Below, one piece after another: positions 1 through 5,610 of a DNA stretch of 36,179 bases. This stretch comes from a virus, in the IMG/VR virus record IMGVR_UViG_3300032297_000274, positions 1 to 36,179 of that record. One strand, given 5' to 3'. Positions within the stretch are counted from its first letter, which is position 1; every line of letters begins with the position of its first letter. A program made the translations under genes and the position numbers. The notes under the pieces were generated by a model. That model searched no databases. It saw only the letters and a program-made list of their open reading frames with translations, and was not told the origin of the DNA.

Positions 1-12
1 CTCTTCCGATCT
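1..12 (+). other. Illumina adapter remnant at contig edge
   Basis: The first 12 bases, CTCTTCCGATCT, are identical to the 3' end of the standard Illumina TruSeq adapter, immediately before the insert. This is most simply an untrimmed adapter at the end of the assembled contig and not phage DNA. The genuine sequence therefore begins near base 13, and the first gene is likely interrupted by the contig end. Confidence 0.85.
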
Positions 13-26
13 TACGTGGTATTGTT

Positions 27-500
27 ATGTTGCTGAACCCACAGGTCATAGTGGAAGTGGGCACCAGTTCTGGTTTGGGTACATATACACTGGCCTCTGC
101 ACAAACTGAGGGCGCTACGCACACCTTTGATCTCTTGCCCTGGAATCAATTTTCCAGCTATTTGACCCAAGAATTCATGGATAGTCAGAATGTCACACAG
201 CACCTAGCTGACCTACAAGATCCCACGGTATTTGAGCAGTACAGAGACTTGTTAACATCGGCACACTTGATCTTCTGTGACGGACCCAAAGATCAAAGAT
301 TTGAGCCCGCATTTTTACAGCTATTAGCCACATTAAAGCCCACGGGTCAGCCCAGATTGCTGGTCATGGACGATATCAGATTTGATCACATGTGCACCAC
401 TTGGCGCAGTATTAAAAGCCCCAAACTAGACATCACCAGCTTTGGACATTGGAGCGGTACTGGCATAGTGGACATCACACAGGGTCTATTATTAGGTTAA
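27..500 (+). CDS. Methyltransferase-like protein, probably 5'-truncated
   Basis: The N-terminus (IVEVGTSSGLGTYTLA, residues 8-23) matches motif I of class I SAM-dependent methyltransferases, where the acidic/glycine-rich loop binds S-adenosylmethionine. An acidic strand (LIFCDGPKD, about residues 82-90) and LLVMDDIRFD further on resemble the later strands of the Rossmann fold in Methyltransf_24-type proteins. The substrate is unknown. The frame is open all the way to base 3, and the contig starts with adapter, so the true start may lie off the window; ATG 27 is only the first visible one and has no clear ribosome binding site. It converges on the next gene with a 4-base overlap at the stops. 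Confidence 0.5.
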   Translation: MLLNPQVIVEVGTSSGLGTYTLASAQTEGATHTFDLLPWNQFSSYLTQEFMDSQNVTQHLADLQDPTVFEQYRDLLTSAHLIFCDGPKDQRFEPAFLQLLATLKPTGQPRLLVMDDIRFDHMCTTWRSIKSPKLDITSFGHWSGTGIVDITQGLLLG

Positions 501-736
501 CAGTCCGCGGGGCCAACATCAGTTCGATCAGTGTCCTGGGGCCAACGCAGTAAGAGTTCAGCATACACACGTTGATCCACACTCCACTGTCCGTTGCCCA
601 GATATTCACAGCCCATGCCCCGCCAAGATCCTAACCAGGACTTGACAGCCTGCGTGGGTGTATTCTGCGCTATGATCCAAGTACGACTTTGCAGACTGGG
701 ATCCCACTCTATGCGCTCGATATGCCAACTGTCCAT
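497..736 (-). CDS. Hypothetical protein, 79 aa
   Basis: Unrecognised 79-residue protein rich in tryptophan (seven Trp). No membrane segment or known motif was seen. ATG at 736 is preceded on the minus strand by GGGGGAATAATAAT, a plausible but loose ribosome binding site, and by an AT-rich TATATAATATAAT tract that could hold a -10 element. It overlaps the end of the convergent methyltransferase-like gene by four bases. Coding status rests on the full-length open frame and this upstream signal. Confidence 0.55.
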   Translation of the reverse strand: MDSWHIERIEWDPSLQSRTWIIAQNTPTQAVKSWLGSWRGMGCEYLGNGQWSVDQRVYAELLLRWPQDTDRTDVGPADC

Positions 737-786
737 ATTATTATTCCCCCGTATATATTATATTATATAGTATAACTGAAGAAGCT

Positions 787-1173
787 TTACTCAGCAACCT
801 CTGAGGCATTATAAGTGCTCCAACCCACAACAGCTCCAAATGCCGCTGAGACCAATAAGTTAGGCGCCCATATGGTCTGTATGATGTTGTTCACAGCCGC
901 ACCCGTGAACAAAGCAGTGAACAGTCTATCCGTATGAGCCCGTTGTTCAACTGTATATTCGGGACGTAGTACATAGAGATAGTAGAGTTTAGCTAGATTA
1001 GTGCCAGTGAATCCCAAAGGATTGAGTTCTCTACCTCCCTGTGCCAAACCCATGCCCGTGGTAACAACATCCAATAAGGCAGCATTTTCAACAGTGAGTC
1101 TGGGTACGTTTAAACTAGTGCAACCACTTAAACTGATGGCAGTGAAAATCAATATAGCGGAGATCAATTTCAT
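787..1173 (-). CDS. Small lipoprotein, 128 aa
   Basis: The start at 1173 gives MKLISAILIFTAISLSGC, a clean type II signal peptide: basic N-terminus, hydrophobic core and lipobox LSGC with Cys18 as the lipidated residue. The mature part contains LLDVVTTGMGLAQGG.E.NPLGF, which resembles the helical membrane repeat of DUF5658-like proteins, followed by two hydrophobic stretches near the C-terminus (about 90-120). It probably sits in the host envelope. A longer frame reaches 1203, but that would place ten residues before the signal peptide. A role in lysis or superinfection exclusion is possible, but nothing here proves it. Confidence 0.65.
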   Translation of the reverse strand: MKLISAILIFTAISLSGCTSLNVPRLTVENAALLDVVTTGMGLAQGGRELNPLGFTGTNLAKLYYLYVLRPEYTVEQRAHTDRLFTALFTGAAVNNIIQTIWAPNLLVSAAFGAVVGWSTYNASEVAE

Positions 1174-1302
1174 ATATAATGTAAGCCCTGTGTATATACA
1201 CACTACTTATTGACCCTAAGCGCGGCAGCGCAGAAAACACAGACAGCTCAATGAGCACACTATACACATACTCTATATATACACTATATACACTATCAAG
1301 CA

Positions 1303-1406
1303 GAATACCCCGCTGTAGCATATCCCAGAATATTTGGGTGCGTGATATATTACGCACAATACCCCGCTATAGCCATCCCACGTAAGCGAATACCCCGCTG
1401 TGCAAG
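1303..1406. repeat. Three AATACCCCGCT direct repeats separated by hairpins
   Basis: AATACCCCGCT(G/A)T occurs at about 1304, 1358 and 1389. Between the copies lie CCCA-GAATATT-TGGG (1325-1338) and the 6-bp stem GTGCGT/ACGCAC (1338-1343 with 1352-1357). The reverse complement GCGGGGTATT recurs at 8615-8624 inside the leader hairpin before the 8635 gene. The function is unknown; protein-binding iterons or remnants of a mobile cassette are possible. Confidence 0.6.
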
Positions 1407-1426
1407 TATAGAGAATTCACTGTAGA

Positions 1427-1605
1427 GAACTGTGGGACTATGGTGGGGGAACTGTGGGAGATTGGTGGAAGAATGGTTGGCACCATTTGAGCATAGCCTC
1501 TCATCCCCACGGCCTTCATCCTAGATTCACAGTAAAAAACTGGGCCAAAACTGCAGGAAAACTCCAAAAATCTCCCAGAATCCACCAGAATTCACGGTCA
1601 TTTCT
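1427..1605. repeat. G-rich arm followed by helically phased C-rich arm
   Basis: GAACTGTGGGA occurs twice, at 1427-1437 and 1449-1459, 22 bases apart (about two helical turns). The G-rich arm runs to about 1480. From about 1560 the sequence reads ACTCCAAAAA / TCTCCCAGAA / TCCACCAGAA / TTCACGG, a 10-base quasi-repeat. GGGAGATT of the left arm is the reverse complement of AATCTCCC of the right arm, so the two arms could pair over about 110 bases. A similar design lies at 15044-15180. Confidence 0.5.
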
Positions 1606-1627
1606 CAGGGTTTTTCACTGTTTTTGG

Positions 1628-1656
1628 TTGTGTTTTTTCCAGGGTGAGTGTATAAT
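1628..1656 (+). promoter_or_regulatory. Sigma70-type promoter of the tRNA
   Basis: TTGTGT at 1628-1633 and a perfect TATAAT at 1651-1656 are separated by 17 bases. The predicted start near 1663 is about 43 bases upstream of the tRNA. There is no other gene downstream before 2245, so this promoter is best assigned to the tRNA. Confidence 0.6.
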
Positions 1657-1705
1657 AAGTACATAGTGTAGTGCATATATAGTAGATATACAGTGCGTAT
1701 ACCGT

Positions 1706-1783
<78 letters not shown>

Positions 1784-1789
1784 TACTAT

Positions 1790-2185
1790 ACTGTAGATCT
1801 ATATATAGTGTATATAGTGAGTTATAGTGTAAACCCGAGGATGCAGGATAGATACTACAGTTAGAGATCAGGAGCTAGAAGTCTGGGAGATCTTGAATGG
1901 TAGTTGAGGGGAGTCGTAGACAAACCGTTACTGCGCCAAACTGATAACCGTTTACTTCTAGTGGTTAGGGCTCATTATCGAGAGATAATAGGAATAAGTC
2001 AGCGGGGATTATATAACGACACCTGCGTATATATAATACTGATCGTGGGGATAATGGTGTGATAATCATTATCCCCATTATCTTGTGTATATACAGATAA
2101 CGATTATCCTATTATAGTGTTATGTTAACCGCGGAGTGCCGACGGGTGTGGCTTTATATACACACAATCTTTGTAGGGTTTTGGA
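1790..2185. other. Non-coding stretch with GATAAT hairpins
   Basis: No gene is seen. The clearest structures are ATTATC-GAGA-GATAAT (1974-1989), a perfect 10-bp hairpin GGGGATAATG/CATTATCCCC with a 10-base loop (2047-2076) that can alternatively pair GATAATGG (2050-2057) with CCATTATC (2075-2082), and GATAA-CGA-TTATC (2096-2108). The GTCT/AGAC pair near 1881/1918 may close another fold. An unprocessed RNA, operator cluster or replication element are all possible. Confidence 0.55.
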
Positions 2186-2214
2186 TTGACATTTTGGGCT
2201 CGTGAGACTATAAT
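2186..2214 (+). promoter_or_regulatory. Early cassette promoter P1
   Basis: TTGACA (2186-2191), 17-base spacer, TATAAT (2209-2214). The expected start site, about seven bases after the -10, falls on the ATG at 2221, which is in frame with the SD-led ATG at 2245. Confidence 0.85.
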
Positions 2215-2244
2215 ACATATATGTTCAACACACTAGGAGCTCCA

Positions 2245-2502
2245 ATGCTTACAAACGCACAAAGCCTGCAAATAAACGAGACCTCTGTATATACACTGGA
2301 CTATGAGGCGGAAGCCCTTGCCAGCTATGAGGCTACGGGGGACGACCTCATGGACCAGCTAGAGGACAGAGCAGACTGTGAGATACTCCGTGAGACCGGG
2401 TATACTGCCCGTGAGGATTTGGGAGGTCTCACTGTATATTTTAAAGGTGAGAAGCTGGTAGCGTTCTACGACTACGAGCAGTTCCGCGGTACCGTGTTCT
2501 AA
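2245..2502 (+). CDS. Hypothetical early protein, 85 aa
   Basis: Unrecognised acidic protein (many Glu/Asp, DDLMDQLEDRADCE near residues 33-46). ATG 2245 is chosen because AGGAGC (2235-2240) precedes it at normal spacing. An in-frame ATG at 2221 would add eight residues and coincides with the predicted transcription start of P1, so a leaderless longer form is conceivable. It is a single-gene unit ending just before the next terminator-promoter cassette. Small acidic early proteins of T4-type phages often bind host factors, but no specific role can be read. Confidence 0.75.
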   Translation: MLTNAQSLQINETSVYTLDYEAEALASYEATGDDLMDQLEDRADCEILRETGYTAREDLGGLTVYFKGEKLVAFYDYEQFRGTVF

Positions 2503-2518
2503 AAGCCACAGCTAAAGG

Positions 2519-2540
2519 CCCTATATAGTGTAGGGTCTTT
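2519..2540 (+). terminator. Small CCCTA/TAGGG hairpin before P2
   Basis: CCCTA (2519-2523) and TAGGG (2531-2535) form a 5-bp stem with a 7-base loop, followed by TCTTTGG that runs into the -35 box of P2. The short stem and weak T tract make it a modest terminator at best. Confidence 0.45.
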
Positions 2541-2542
2541 GG

Positions 2543-2571
2543 TTGACATTTTGGTAAAATCACTGTATAAT
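2543..2571 (+). promoter_or_regulatory. Early cassette promoter P2
   Basis: TTGACA (2543-2548), 17-base spacer containing TTGGTAAAATC, TATAAT (2566-2571). Seven bases after the -10 lies A2578 of the next gene's start codon, so the transcript is predicted to be leaderless. Confidence 0.9.
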
Positions 2572-2577
2572 ACACAC

Positions 2578-2916
2578 ATGAACACAAAAAACACCGTCCG
2601 CAAAAAGAGAGCAGATCGCAATCATATTATATATGAGTTGGTGGTCAATGGCTTGAACTACATTGGAGTCACAGCTAAGACTGAGTCTACAGTGAACAAG
2701 AGCGTTTTGGCTCGTGCGGCCAAGCACTTCTATCGTGCTAAGAAAGAGAACAAAGACTGGTCATTGTGTGTTGCTCTGCGTGAGCTCAACGACAAGTCGG
2801 AGATTGAAGTATATGTACACGAGATCGTCCGTGGCAAAGCGGCGGCTCATAAGAGGGAAGTTGAGCTACGCAGACAGCTCAAGCCCGCATTGAACACAGA
2901 TACCCGTGGAGATTGA
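2578..2916 (+). CDS. Small GIY-YIG domain protein
   Basis: The 112-residue protein shows a compact GIY-YIG nuclease-type domain: IIYELVVNGLNYIGVTA (about residues 17-33) supplies the two tyrosine motifs as IYE and YIG, a basic helix with R45 and R52 follows, and KREVELRRQLKPALN (about 93-107) supplies the usual glutamate and terminal asparagine. T4-type phages carry many such nucleases (for example the Seg homing enzymes), but this one has no DNA-recognition extension and could be a domesticated or regulatory protein. The start at 2578 is the only ATG after the promoter; upstream in-frame codons lie inside P2. No ribosome binding site can exist, because the ATG sits at the predicted +1. Confidence 0.75.
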   Translation: MNTKNTVRKKRADRNHIIYELVVNGLNYIGVTAKTESTVNKSVLARAAKHFYRAKKENKDWSLCVALRELNDKSEIEVYVHEIVRGKAAAHKREVELRRQLKPALNTDTRGD

Positions 2917-2927
2917 ACGGGCTTTGG

Positions 2928-2956
2928 TTGACACTGTGGTAAAACCATGTTATAAT
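2928..2956 (+). promoter_or_regulatory. Early cassette promoter P3
   Basis: TTGACA (2928-2933), 17-base spacer with GTGGTAAAACC, TATAAT (2951-2956); followed by the leader CATACACTAAGGAGG, with a strong ribosome site at 2970-2976. Confidence 0.92.
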
Positions 2957-2983
2957 AGAGGCATACACTAAGGAGGATAGGAT

Positions 2984-3247
2984 ATGTTTACAGTAGAACT
3001 TTACAAAGCAGATCGTCGTGTTCGGGGCGGCCTGCGACTGGATCGCAAAGTAGATCACAGTACCGCAGACCGCGGTGCCTTAGAGGCTGTATACAGTGAG
3101 AAGTATCCCGCCAGCAAGGGCTATAGCTTCAAGATCTTCGAGACCTTTGTGACTCGCACCAACATGATGGGCGGTCGGGAGTACCAAGAACGCTATGATA
3201 CTCCCCGTCATTGCAGTCCCAGTTCCGAAGCTTACTGGAGTATGTGA
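2984..3247 (+). CDS. Hypothetical early protein, 87 aa
   Basis: Unrecognised basic protein with a run of Arg/Asp in its first third and MGGREYQERYDTPRH near the C-terminus. The start has the strongest ribosome site of the cluster (AAGGAGG, 2970-2976). It heads a four-gene unit with the next genes following by 1-base spacing, a 4-base overlap and 13 bases. No catalytic motif or membrane segment is visible. Confidence 0.75.
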   Translation: MFTVELYKADRRVRGGLRLDRKVDHSTADRGALEAVYSEKYPASKGYSFKIFETFVTRTNMMGGREYQERYDTPRHCSPSSEAYWSM

Positions 3248-3248
3248 C

Positions 3249-3449
3249 ATGACCAAATGGGAATGCCAGATGTTCTACGGTAAGAAACTGTACACGGGCC
3301 ACTATTGGAGCGATGAACTCAGCTTGGCCCGTGCCCGTAAGCGGGTTGCAGAATTACAACGGTATCACCCTAGTATGCGATTTGTCTTGACAGATTGGCA
3401 AGAAGGTCGTATAATTGACTTACACACTAACACTAAGGAGCAAGCATGA
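3249..3449 (+). CDS. Hypothetical early protein, 66 aa
   Basis: Unrecognised. The ATG at 3249 starts one base after the preceding stop, consistent with translational coupling; the frame is open further upstream but would run through the preceding gene. The sequence MTKWECQMFYGKKLYTGHYW followed by a basic helix (LARARKRVAELQR) looks like a small folded alpha/beta protein. The stop overlaps the next start as ATGA. Confidence 0.7.
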   Translation: MTKWECQMFYGKKLYTGHYWSDELSLARARKRVAELQRYHPSMRFVLTDWQEGRIIDLHTNTKEQA

Positions 3450-3778
3450 GCATTCAAACAGTGACAGCAGAGATCATTTCGGGCAAGTTCACCAACGAGG
3501 AACTGAGTTCCCTGATCGACTCAATCAAGTACGCTAGGGCACGATTGGGCAAGGCGGCCATCCGTGCGTTGAACATTGGTGACACGGTCAGCTTTAATAG
3601 CGCCAAGCAGGGTTGTGTGGTCAAGGGCACTGTGACTAAGATCGCTATCAAGTATGTCACAGTTCGAACCAATGCTGGTCTGTGGAAAGTGCCTGCTAAC
3701 ATGCTCACAGTGGTAGAGGACGAGTGGACACCCGATAACGCAGACTTCTGCGATCCCGGCTCACGTCATCACTATTGA
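3446..3778 (+). CDS. Phage protein with SH3/KOW-like barrel
   Basis: The 110-residue protein starts with a helical region (NEELSSLIDSIKYARARLGKAAIRAL, printed in two parts here: residues 18-28 and 29-43) followed by IGDTVSF, VKGTVTKIAIK and VTVRTNAGLWKVPANML. These beta segments, around residues 44-90, are typical of SH3-like or KOW-like barrels that often contact nucleic acid or ribosomal/transcription proteins. The start overlaps the previous stop (ATGA) and has AAGGAGC upstream. The exact function is unknown. Confidence 0.75.
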   Translation: MSIQTVTAEIISGKFTNEELSSLIDSIKYARARLGKAAIRALNIGDTVSFNSAKQGCVVKGTVTKIAIKYVTVRTNAGLWKVPANMLTVVEDEWTPDNADFCDPGSRHHY

Positions 3779-3791
3779 TCAAGGAGCAGAT

Positions 3792-3950
3792 ATGAACTTC
3801 AGAGTTTGGTGTTGCCAAAAGTGGTACGAGCACTGTGATGAAGTAGAGGCTTGGACCGGACGCAGACCACAGTACTTGTCCAAAGAGTACTTTGCAACCT
3901 ACAAATGGTGGCTACGCAGAGAGTACCTAGCCAATAACCCTAGAAGCTAA
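3792..3950 (+). CDS. Hypothetical early protein, 52 aa
   Basis: Short gene: MNFRVWCCQKWYEHCDEVEA at the start, ending LANNPRS. AAGGAGC (3781-3787) lies at good spacing before ATG 3792. It has six tryptophans, three cysteines and a basic C-terminal half. It is the last gene of the P3 unit; its end (CCCTAGAAGCTAA) forms part of the hairpin before P4. No function can be inferred. Confidence 0.72.
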   Translation: MNFRVWCCQKWYEHCDEVEAWTGRRPQYLSKEYFATYKWWLRREYLANNPRS

Positions 3951-3960
3951 TGGGTCTTTG
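3937..3960 (+). terminator. Terminator-like hairpin before P4, overlapping a gene end
   Basis: ACCC-TAG (3937-3943) pairs with CTA and GGGT (to 3955), and the sequence continues TCTTTGG into P4. The stem includes the final codons of the 3792 gene. Confidence 0.4.
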
Positions 3961-3961
3961 G

Positions 3962-3990
3962 TTGACAAAGTGGTAAAACCACTGTATAAT
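3962..3990 (+). promoter_or_regulatory. Early cassette promoter P4
   Basis: TTGACA (3962-3967), 17-base spacer with GTGGTAAAACC, TATAAT (3985-3990), leader CATACACTAACAAGGAGC. Confidence 0.93.
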
Positions 3991-4017
3991 AGACACATAC
4001 ACTAACAAGGAGCAACA

Positions 4018-4224
4018 ATGACACGCTTTTACACTAACATGCTTTTGGAACTGGTCGAGGACGGCATGCTCGGCAAGGACGATGTTATCATGGCCTGCGT
4101 CAAGTACATGAGCGAAGATGACGTCAAAGACATGATGCAGTGCAACGAGTTCATCGAGCCCGAGGACGATGAGCCCGATGTAGACGAAGCCACCGAGTGG
4201 GCTGACTTTGACGCAGATTGCTAA
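4018..4224 (+). CDS. Very acidic early protein, 68 aa
   Basis: Strongly acidic: the last third (EPEDDEPDVDEATEWADFD) is almost all Asp/Glu, while the first half forms two likely helices. Such charge resembles DNA-mimic or inhibitor proteins of phages, but that is inference only. The ribosome site AAGGAGC lies eight bases upstream of ATG 4018. It is followed by the 4235 gene after 10 bases in the same unit. Confidence 0.75.
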   Translation: MTRFYTNMLLELVEDGMLGKDDVIMACVKYMSEDDVKDMMQCNEFIEPEDDEPDVDEATEWADFDADC

Positions 4225-4234
4225 GGAGCAGACG

Positions 4235-4615
4235 ATGACACGCTATTACGACGAACTGGCAGTTTACGAGCGAAATGGCTTTGACGTCATTGTAGACAAG
4301 ACCTATGAAGACTTGCATCCCAAAGACTGTTTTGACGACACCCAGTTTGATATCGCAGAGATGTGCCACAACATTGAACACGGGAATCTTGACTGGTTCA
4401 TGCTCCGTGTCCGAGTTATGGTTGAGAACATCGAACTCAGTTCGCAGTTCCTGGGTGGATGCTTATACGAAGACGCCCGAGAGGTCCTTACTGACGGGAC
4501 TGCCGAAGACCTCATTGATCAAGCGATGGTAGAGGCCAAGCGGGATGTCTATAGACTGTATAAGAAGTTCCAGGACATCAGCTGGGAACTTGACGCAGAA
4601 GGTGTAGAAGCATGA
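4235..4615 (+). CDS. Hypothetical early protein, 126 aa
   Basis: Predominantly helical, acidic protein of unknown function. Start 4235 is preferred because AAGGAGC (4223-4229) precedes it; the open frame reaches ATG 4208 inside the previous gene, but that lacks a ribosome site. N-terminus MTRYYDELAVYERNGFDVIV echoes the MTRFY start of its upstream neighbour, possibly just because of a shared translation-start context. The stop overlaps the next ATG by four bases. Confidence 0.75.
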   Translation: MTRYYDELAVYERNGFDVIVDKTYEDLHPKDCFDDTQFDIAEMCHNIEHGNLDWFMLRVRVMVENIELSSQFLGGCLYEDAREVLTDGTAEDLIDQAMVEAKRDVYRLYKKFQDISWELDAEGVEA

Positions 4616-4839
4616 AGTTGAATGAAGTACTACAGTGGGCAGGGACTGCCTGCTTTTTGGTTATGTATACTACAATGAGCTTCTTCAAAGAACAGCACCT
4701 TCTACAGTTGACCGCAGGGTGCCTAGGTGGTGCACTGTTTTTGGTGTGGAGTTTGCGTGTGGCAAATAAACAACAGACCATTGTTAACGTTACAGGAGTA
4801 ACCATAACGCTGGTAGGGTTATACAAAGCACTTGGTTGA
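4612..4839 (+). CDS. Small membrane protein, 75 aa
   Basis: Three hydrophobic segments (about residues 8-24, 30-46 and 57-73) with a basic loop (RVANKQQ) between the second and third predict a small inner-membrane protein. It is coupled to the previous gene by ATGA. Its TGA stop (4837-4839) is embedded in the TTGACA -35 box of the next promoter. The function is unknown; small early membrane proteins of phages often act in exclusion or host-membrane remodelling. Confidence 0.75.
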   Translation: MKLNEVLQWAGTACFLVMYTTMSFFKEQHLLQLTAGCLGGALFLVWSLRVANKQQTIVNVTGVTITLVGLYKALG

Positions 4840-4864
4840 CAAAGTGGTAAAACCTTGCTATAAT
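4836..4864 (+). promoter_or_regulatory. Early cassette promoter P5, drives the structured RNA
   Basis: TTGACA (4836-4841), 17-base spacer with GTGGTAAAACC, TATAAT (4859-4864). The predicted start near 4871 coincides with the first base of the 18-bp closing stem of the RNA. Unlike its sisters, no ribosome binding site or ORF follows. Confidence 0.9.
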
Positions 4865-4870
4865 TAGCAC

Positions 4871-5129
4871 ATGGACAGTTAGAAAAGAGTTAGAGGTTAC
4901 CTAGTCCGCTAGGGGTGAACGAAAAGGCGATCGCGTAGCAGAAATGCTCGGCCTTGATACCCATGAAGCAGGGGGGTCCTAGAGTATGGCGAGACACCAT
5001 CGAGCCAAAGGGCAAGGACTATTAAACTCCGGGGATGCGGCGGAACAACTAGGAAGTAATGACTTGTAGGACCGATATGTGGTGTTGAGGTCTAAACATA
5101 GTTCCTTTAATTCTTTTCTAACTGTCCAT
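4871..5129 (+). ncRNA. Structured non-coding RNA closed by an 18-bp stem
   Basis: Bases 4871-4888 are the exact reverse complement of 5112-5129 (ATGGACAGTTAGAAAAGA with its complement). Inside, several local hairpins are visible: CCTAG-TCCG-CTAGG (4900-4913), AAGGC/GCCTT enclosing AGCA-GAAA-TGCT with a GNRA tetraloop (about 4924-4955), ATGG/CCAT (4985-4999) within a GTCC/GGAC pair, and CTA..AAGT-AATG-ACTT.TAG (about 5048-5068). No ORF is present and the RNA is preceded by a perfect early promoter. It does not show the conserved blocks of RNase P RNA, tmRNA or a tRNA, and it is more branched than 6S RNA. There is no T tract after the stem, so the 3' end may be produced by RNase III-type processing. 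Confidence 0.75.
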
Positions 5130-5135
5130 TAGGGG

Positions 5136-5164
5136 TTGACAGTCTGGTAAAACCGTGTTATAAT
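5136..5164 (+). promoter_or_regulatory. Early cassette promoter P6
   Basis: TTGACA (5136-5141), 17-base spacer with CTGGTAAAACC, TATAAT (5159-5164). It begins only six bases after the structured RNA. Confidence 0.92.
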
Positions 5165-5195
5165 ACATACTTACACACAGCAACTAGGAGCAAAG

Positions 5196-5462
5196 ATGAA
5201 AGCACTACAAGAGTTCATTGCACAGAAGAATCACTGGAACAGCTTCTTCAAAGGCGAGCAATACGAGATTCAAACAGCCCGCGGTCGTCAGCGTGTCGCA
5301 GACATGATTGATGCGGCCCTTAGCCCTGAGAACTTGACCTGCGATGGGGAACTTCCTCGCGCAGAGGTCAATCGGAGATATAAGGAGCTGATGACTGCGG
5401 CTCGTCAGTTGAAGAAGTTGGACCCTGCTGTTACATTTTACGAGTGGGAAGAGGAGATCTAA
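5196..5462 (+). CDS. Hypothetical early protein, 88 aa
   Basis: Unrecognised helical protein. AGGAGC precedes ATG 5196. The central ARGRQRVADMIDAALS (about 28-43) is a likely amphipathic helix, and the C-terminus is acidic (EWEEEI). It starts a three-gene unit with 1-base spacing to the next gene. Confidence 0.75.
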   Translation: MKALQEFIAQKNHWNSFFKGEQYEIQTARGRQRVADMIDAALSPENLTCDGELPRAEVNRRYKELMTAARQLKKLDPAVTFYEWEEEI

Positions 5463-5463
5463 G

Positions 5464-5610
5464 ATGACCAGAGAAGAACTTATTGACGAAGTGCTTAACC
5501 AGATAGCACAAGACATAAGCAATAGTGACTTCACAGCTATTGTAGAACTGTTGAGCGATGTACCTGACAACAAGTTGAAATCATTCTTATCGGAGGTTCC
5601 TAATGCCTAA
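5464..5610 (+). CDS. Hypothetical early protein, 48 aa
   Basis: ATG 5464 follows the previous stop by one base. The product, starting MTREELIDEVLNQIAQDI, is short and largely helical. It overlaps the start of the 5603 gene by eight bases, and its last codons supply that gene's ribosome site (CGGAGG). Translational coupling on both sides supports it as a real gene in spite of its size. Confidence 0.65.
   Translation: MTREELIDEVLNQIAQDISNSDFTAIVELLSDVPDNKLKSFLSEVPNA

Larger units (their letters stand above)
1174..1705. other. Non-coding stretch with repeats, 5' of tRNA
   Basis: No convincing gene is seen on either strand; the open frames here lack ribosome sites and carry repeat-derived sequence. 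It contains long TATATA-rich tracts (1190-1300), three AATACCCCGCT repeats with intervening hairpins (1303-1406), a G-rich stretch (1427-1480), a C-rich phased stretch (1550-1605), and the tRNA promoter (1628-1656). Confidence 0.6.

Noticed and set aside
1303-1406. CRISPR array
   Set aside because: Only three short repeats with unequal spacers; no leader and no cas genes.
1115-1666. Open frames of 70-80 codons on both strands in the repeat-rich region
   Set aside because: They run through phased repeats and TATATA tracts, have no ribosome sites and give low-complexity proteins.
3454-3708. Minus-strand open frame of 84 codons
   Set aside because: It is opposite the well-supported 3446-3778 gene, which has a ribosome site and operon context.
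4871-5129. RNase P RNA, tmRNA or 6S RNA as identity of the structured RNA
   Set aside because: The conserved P4/CR blocks, the tRNA-like domain and the simple rod with central bubble are not seen; the fold is multi-branched.
4871-5129. Group I intron
   Set aside because: It lies between genes with its own promoter, no split exon is present and no convincing P/Q/R/S elements were found.
5205-5573. Minus-strand open frame of 122 codons
   Set aside because: It lies opposite three coupled plus-strand genes and would start against the cassette arrangement.
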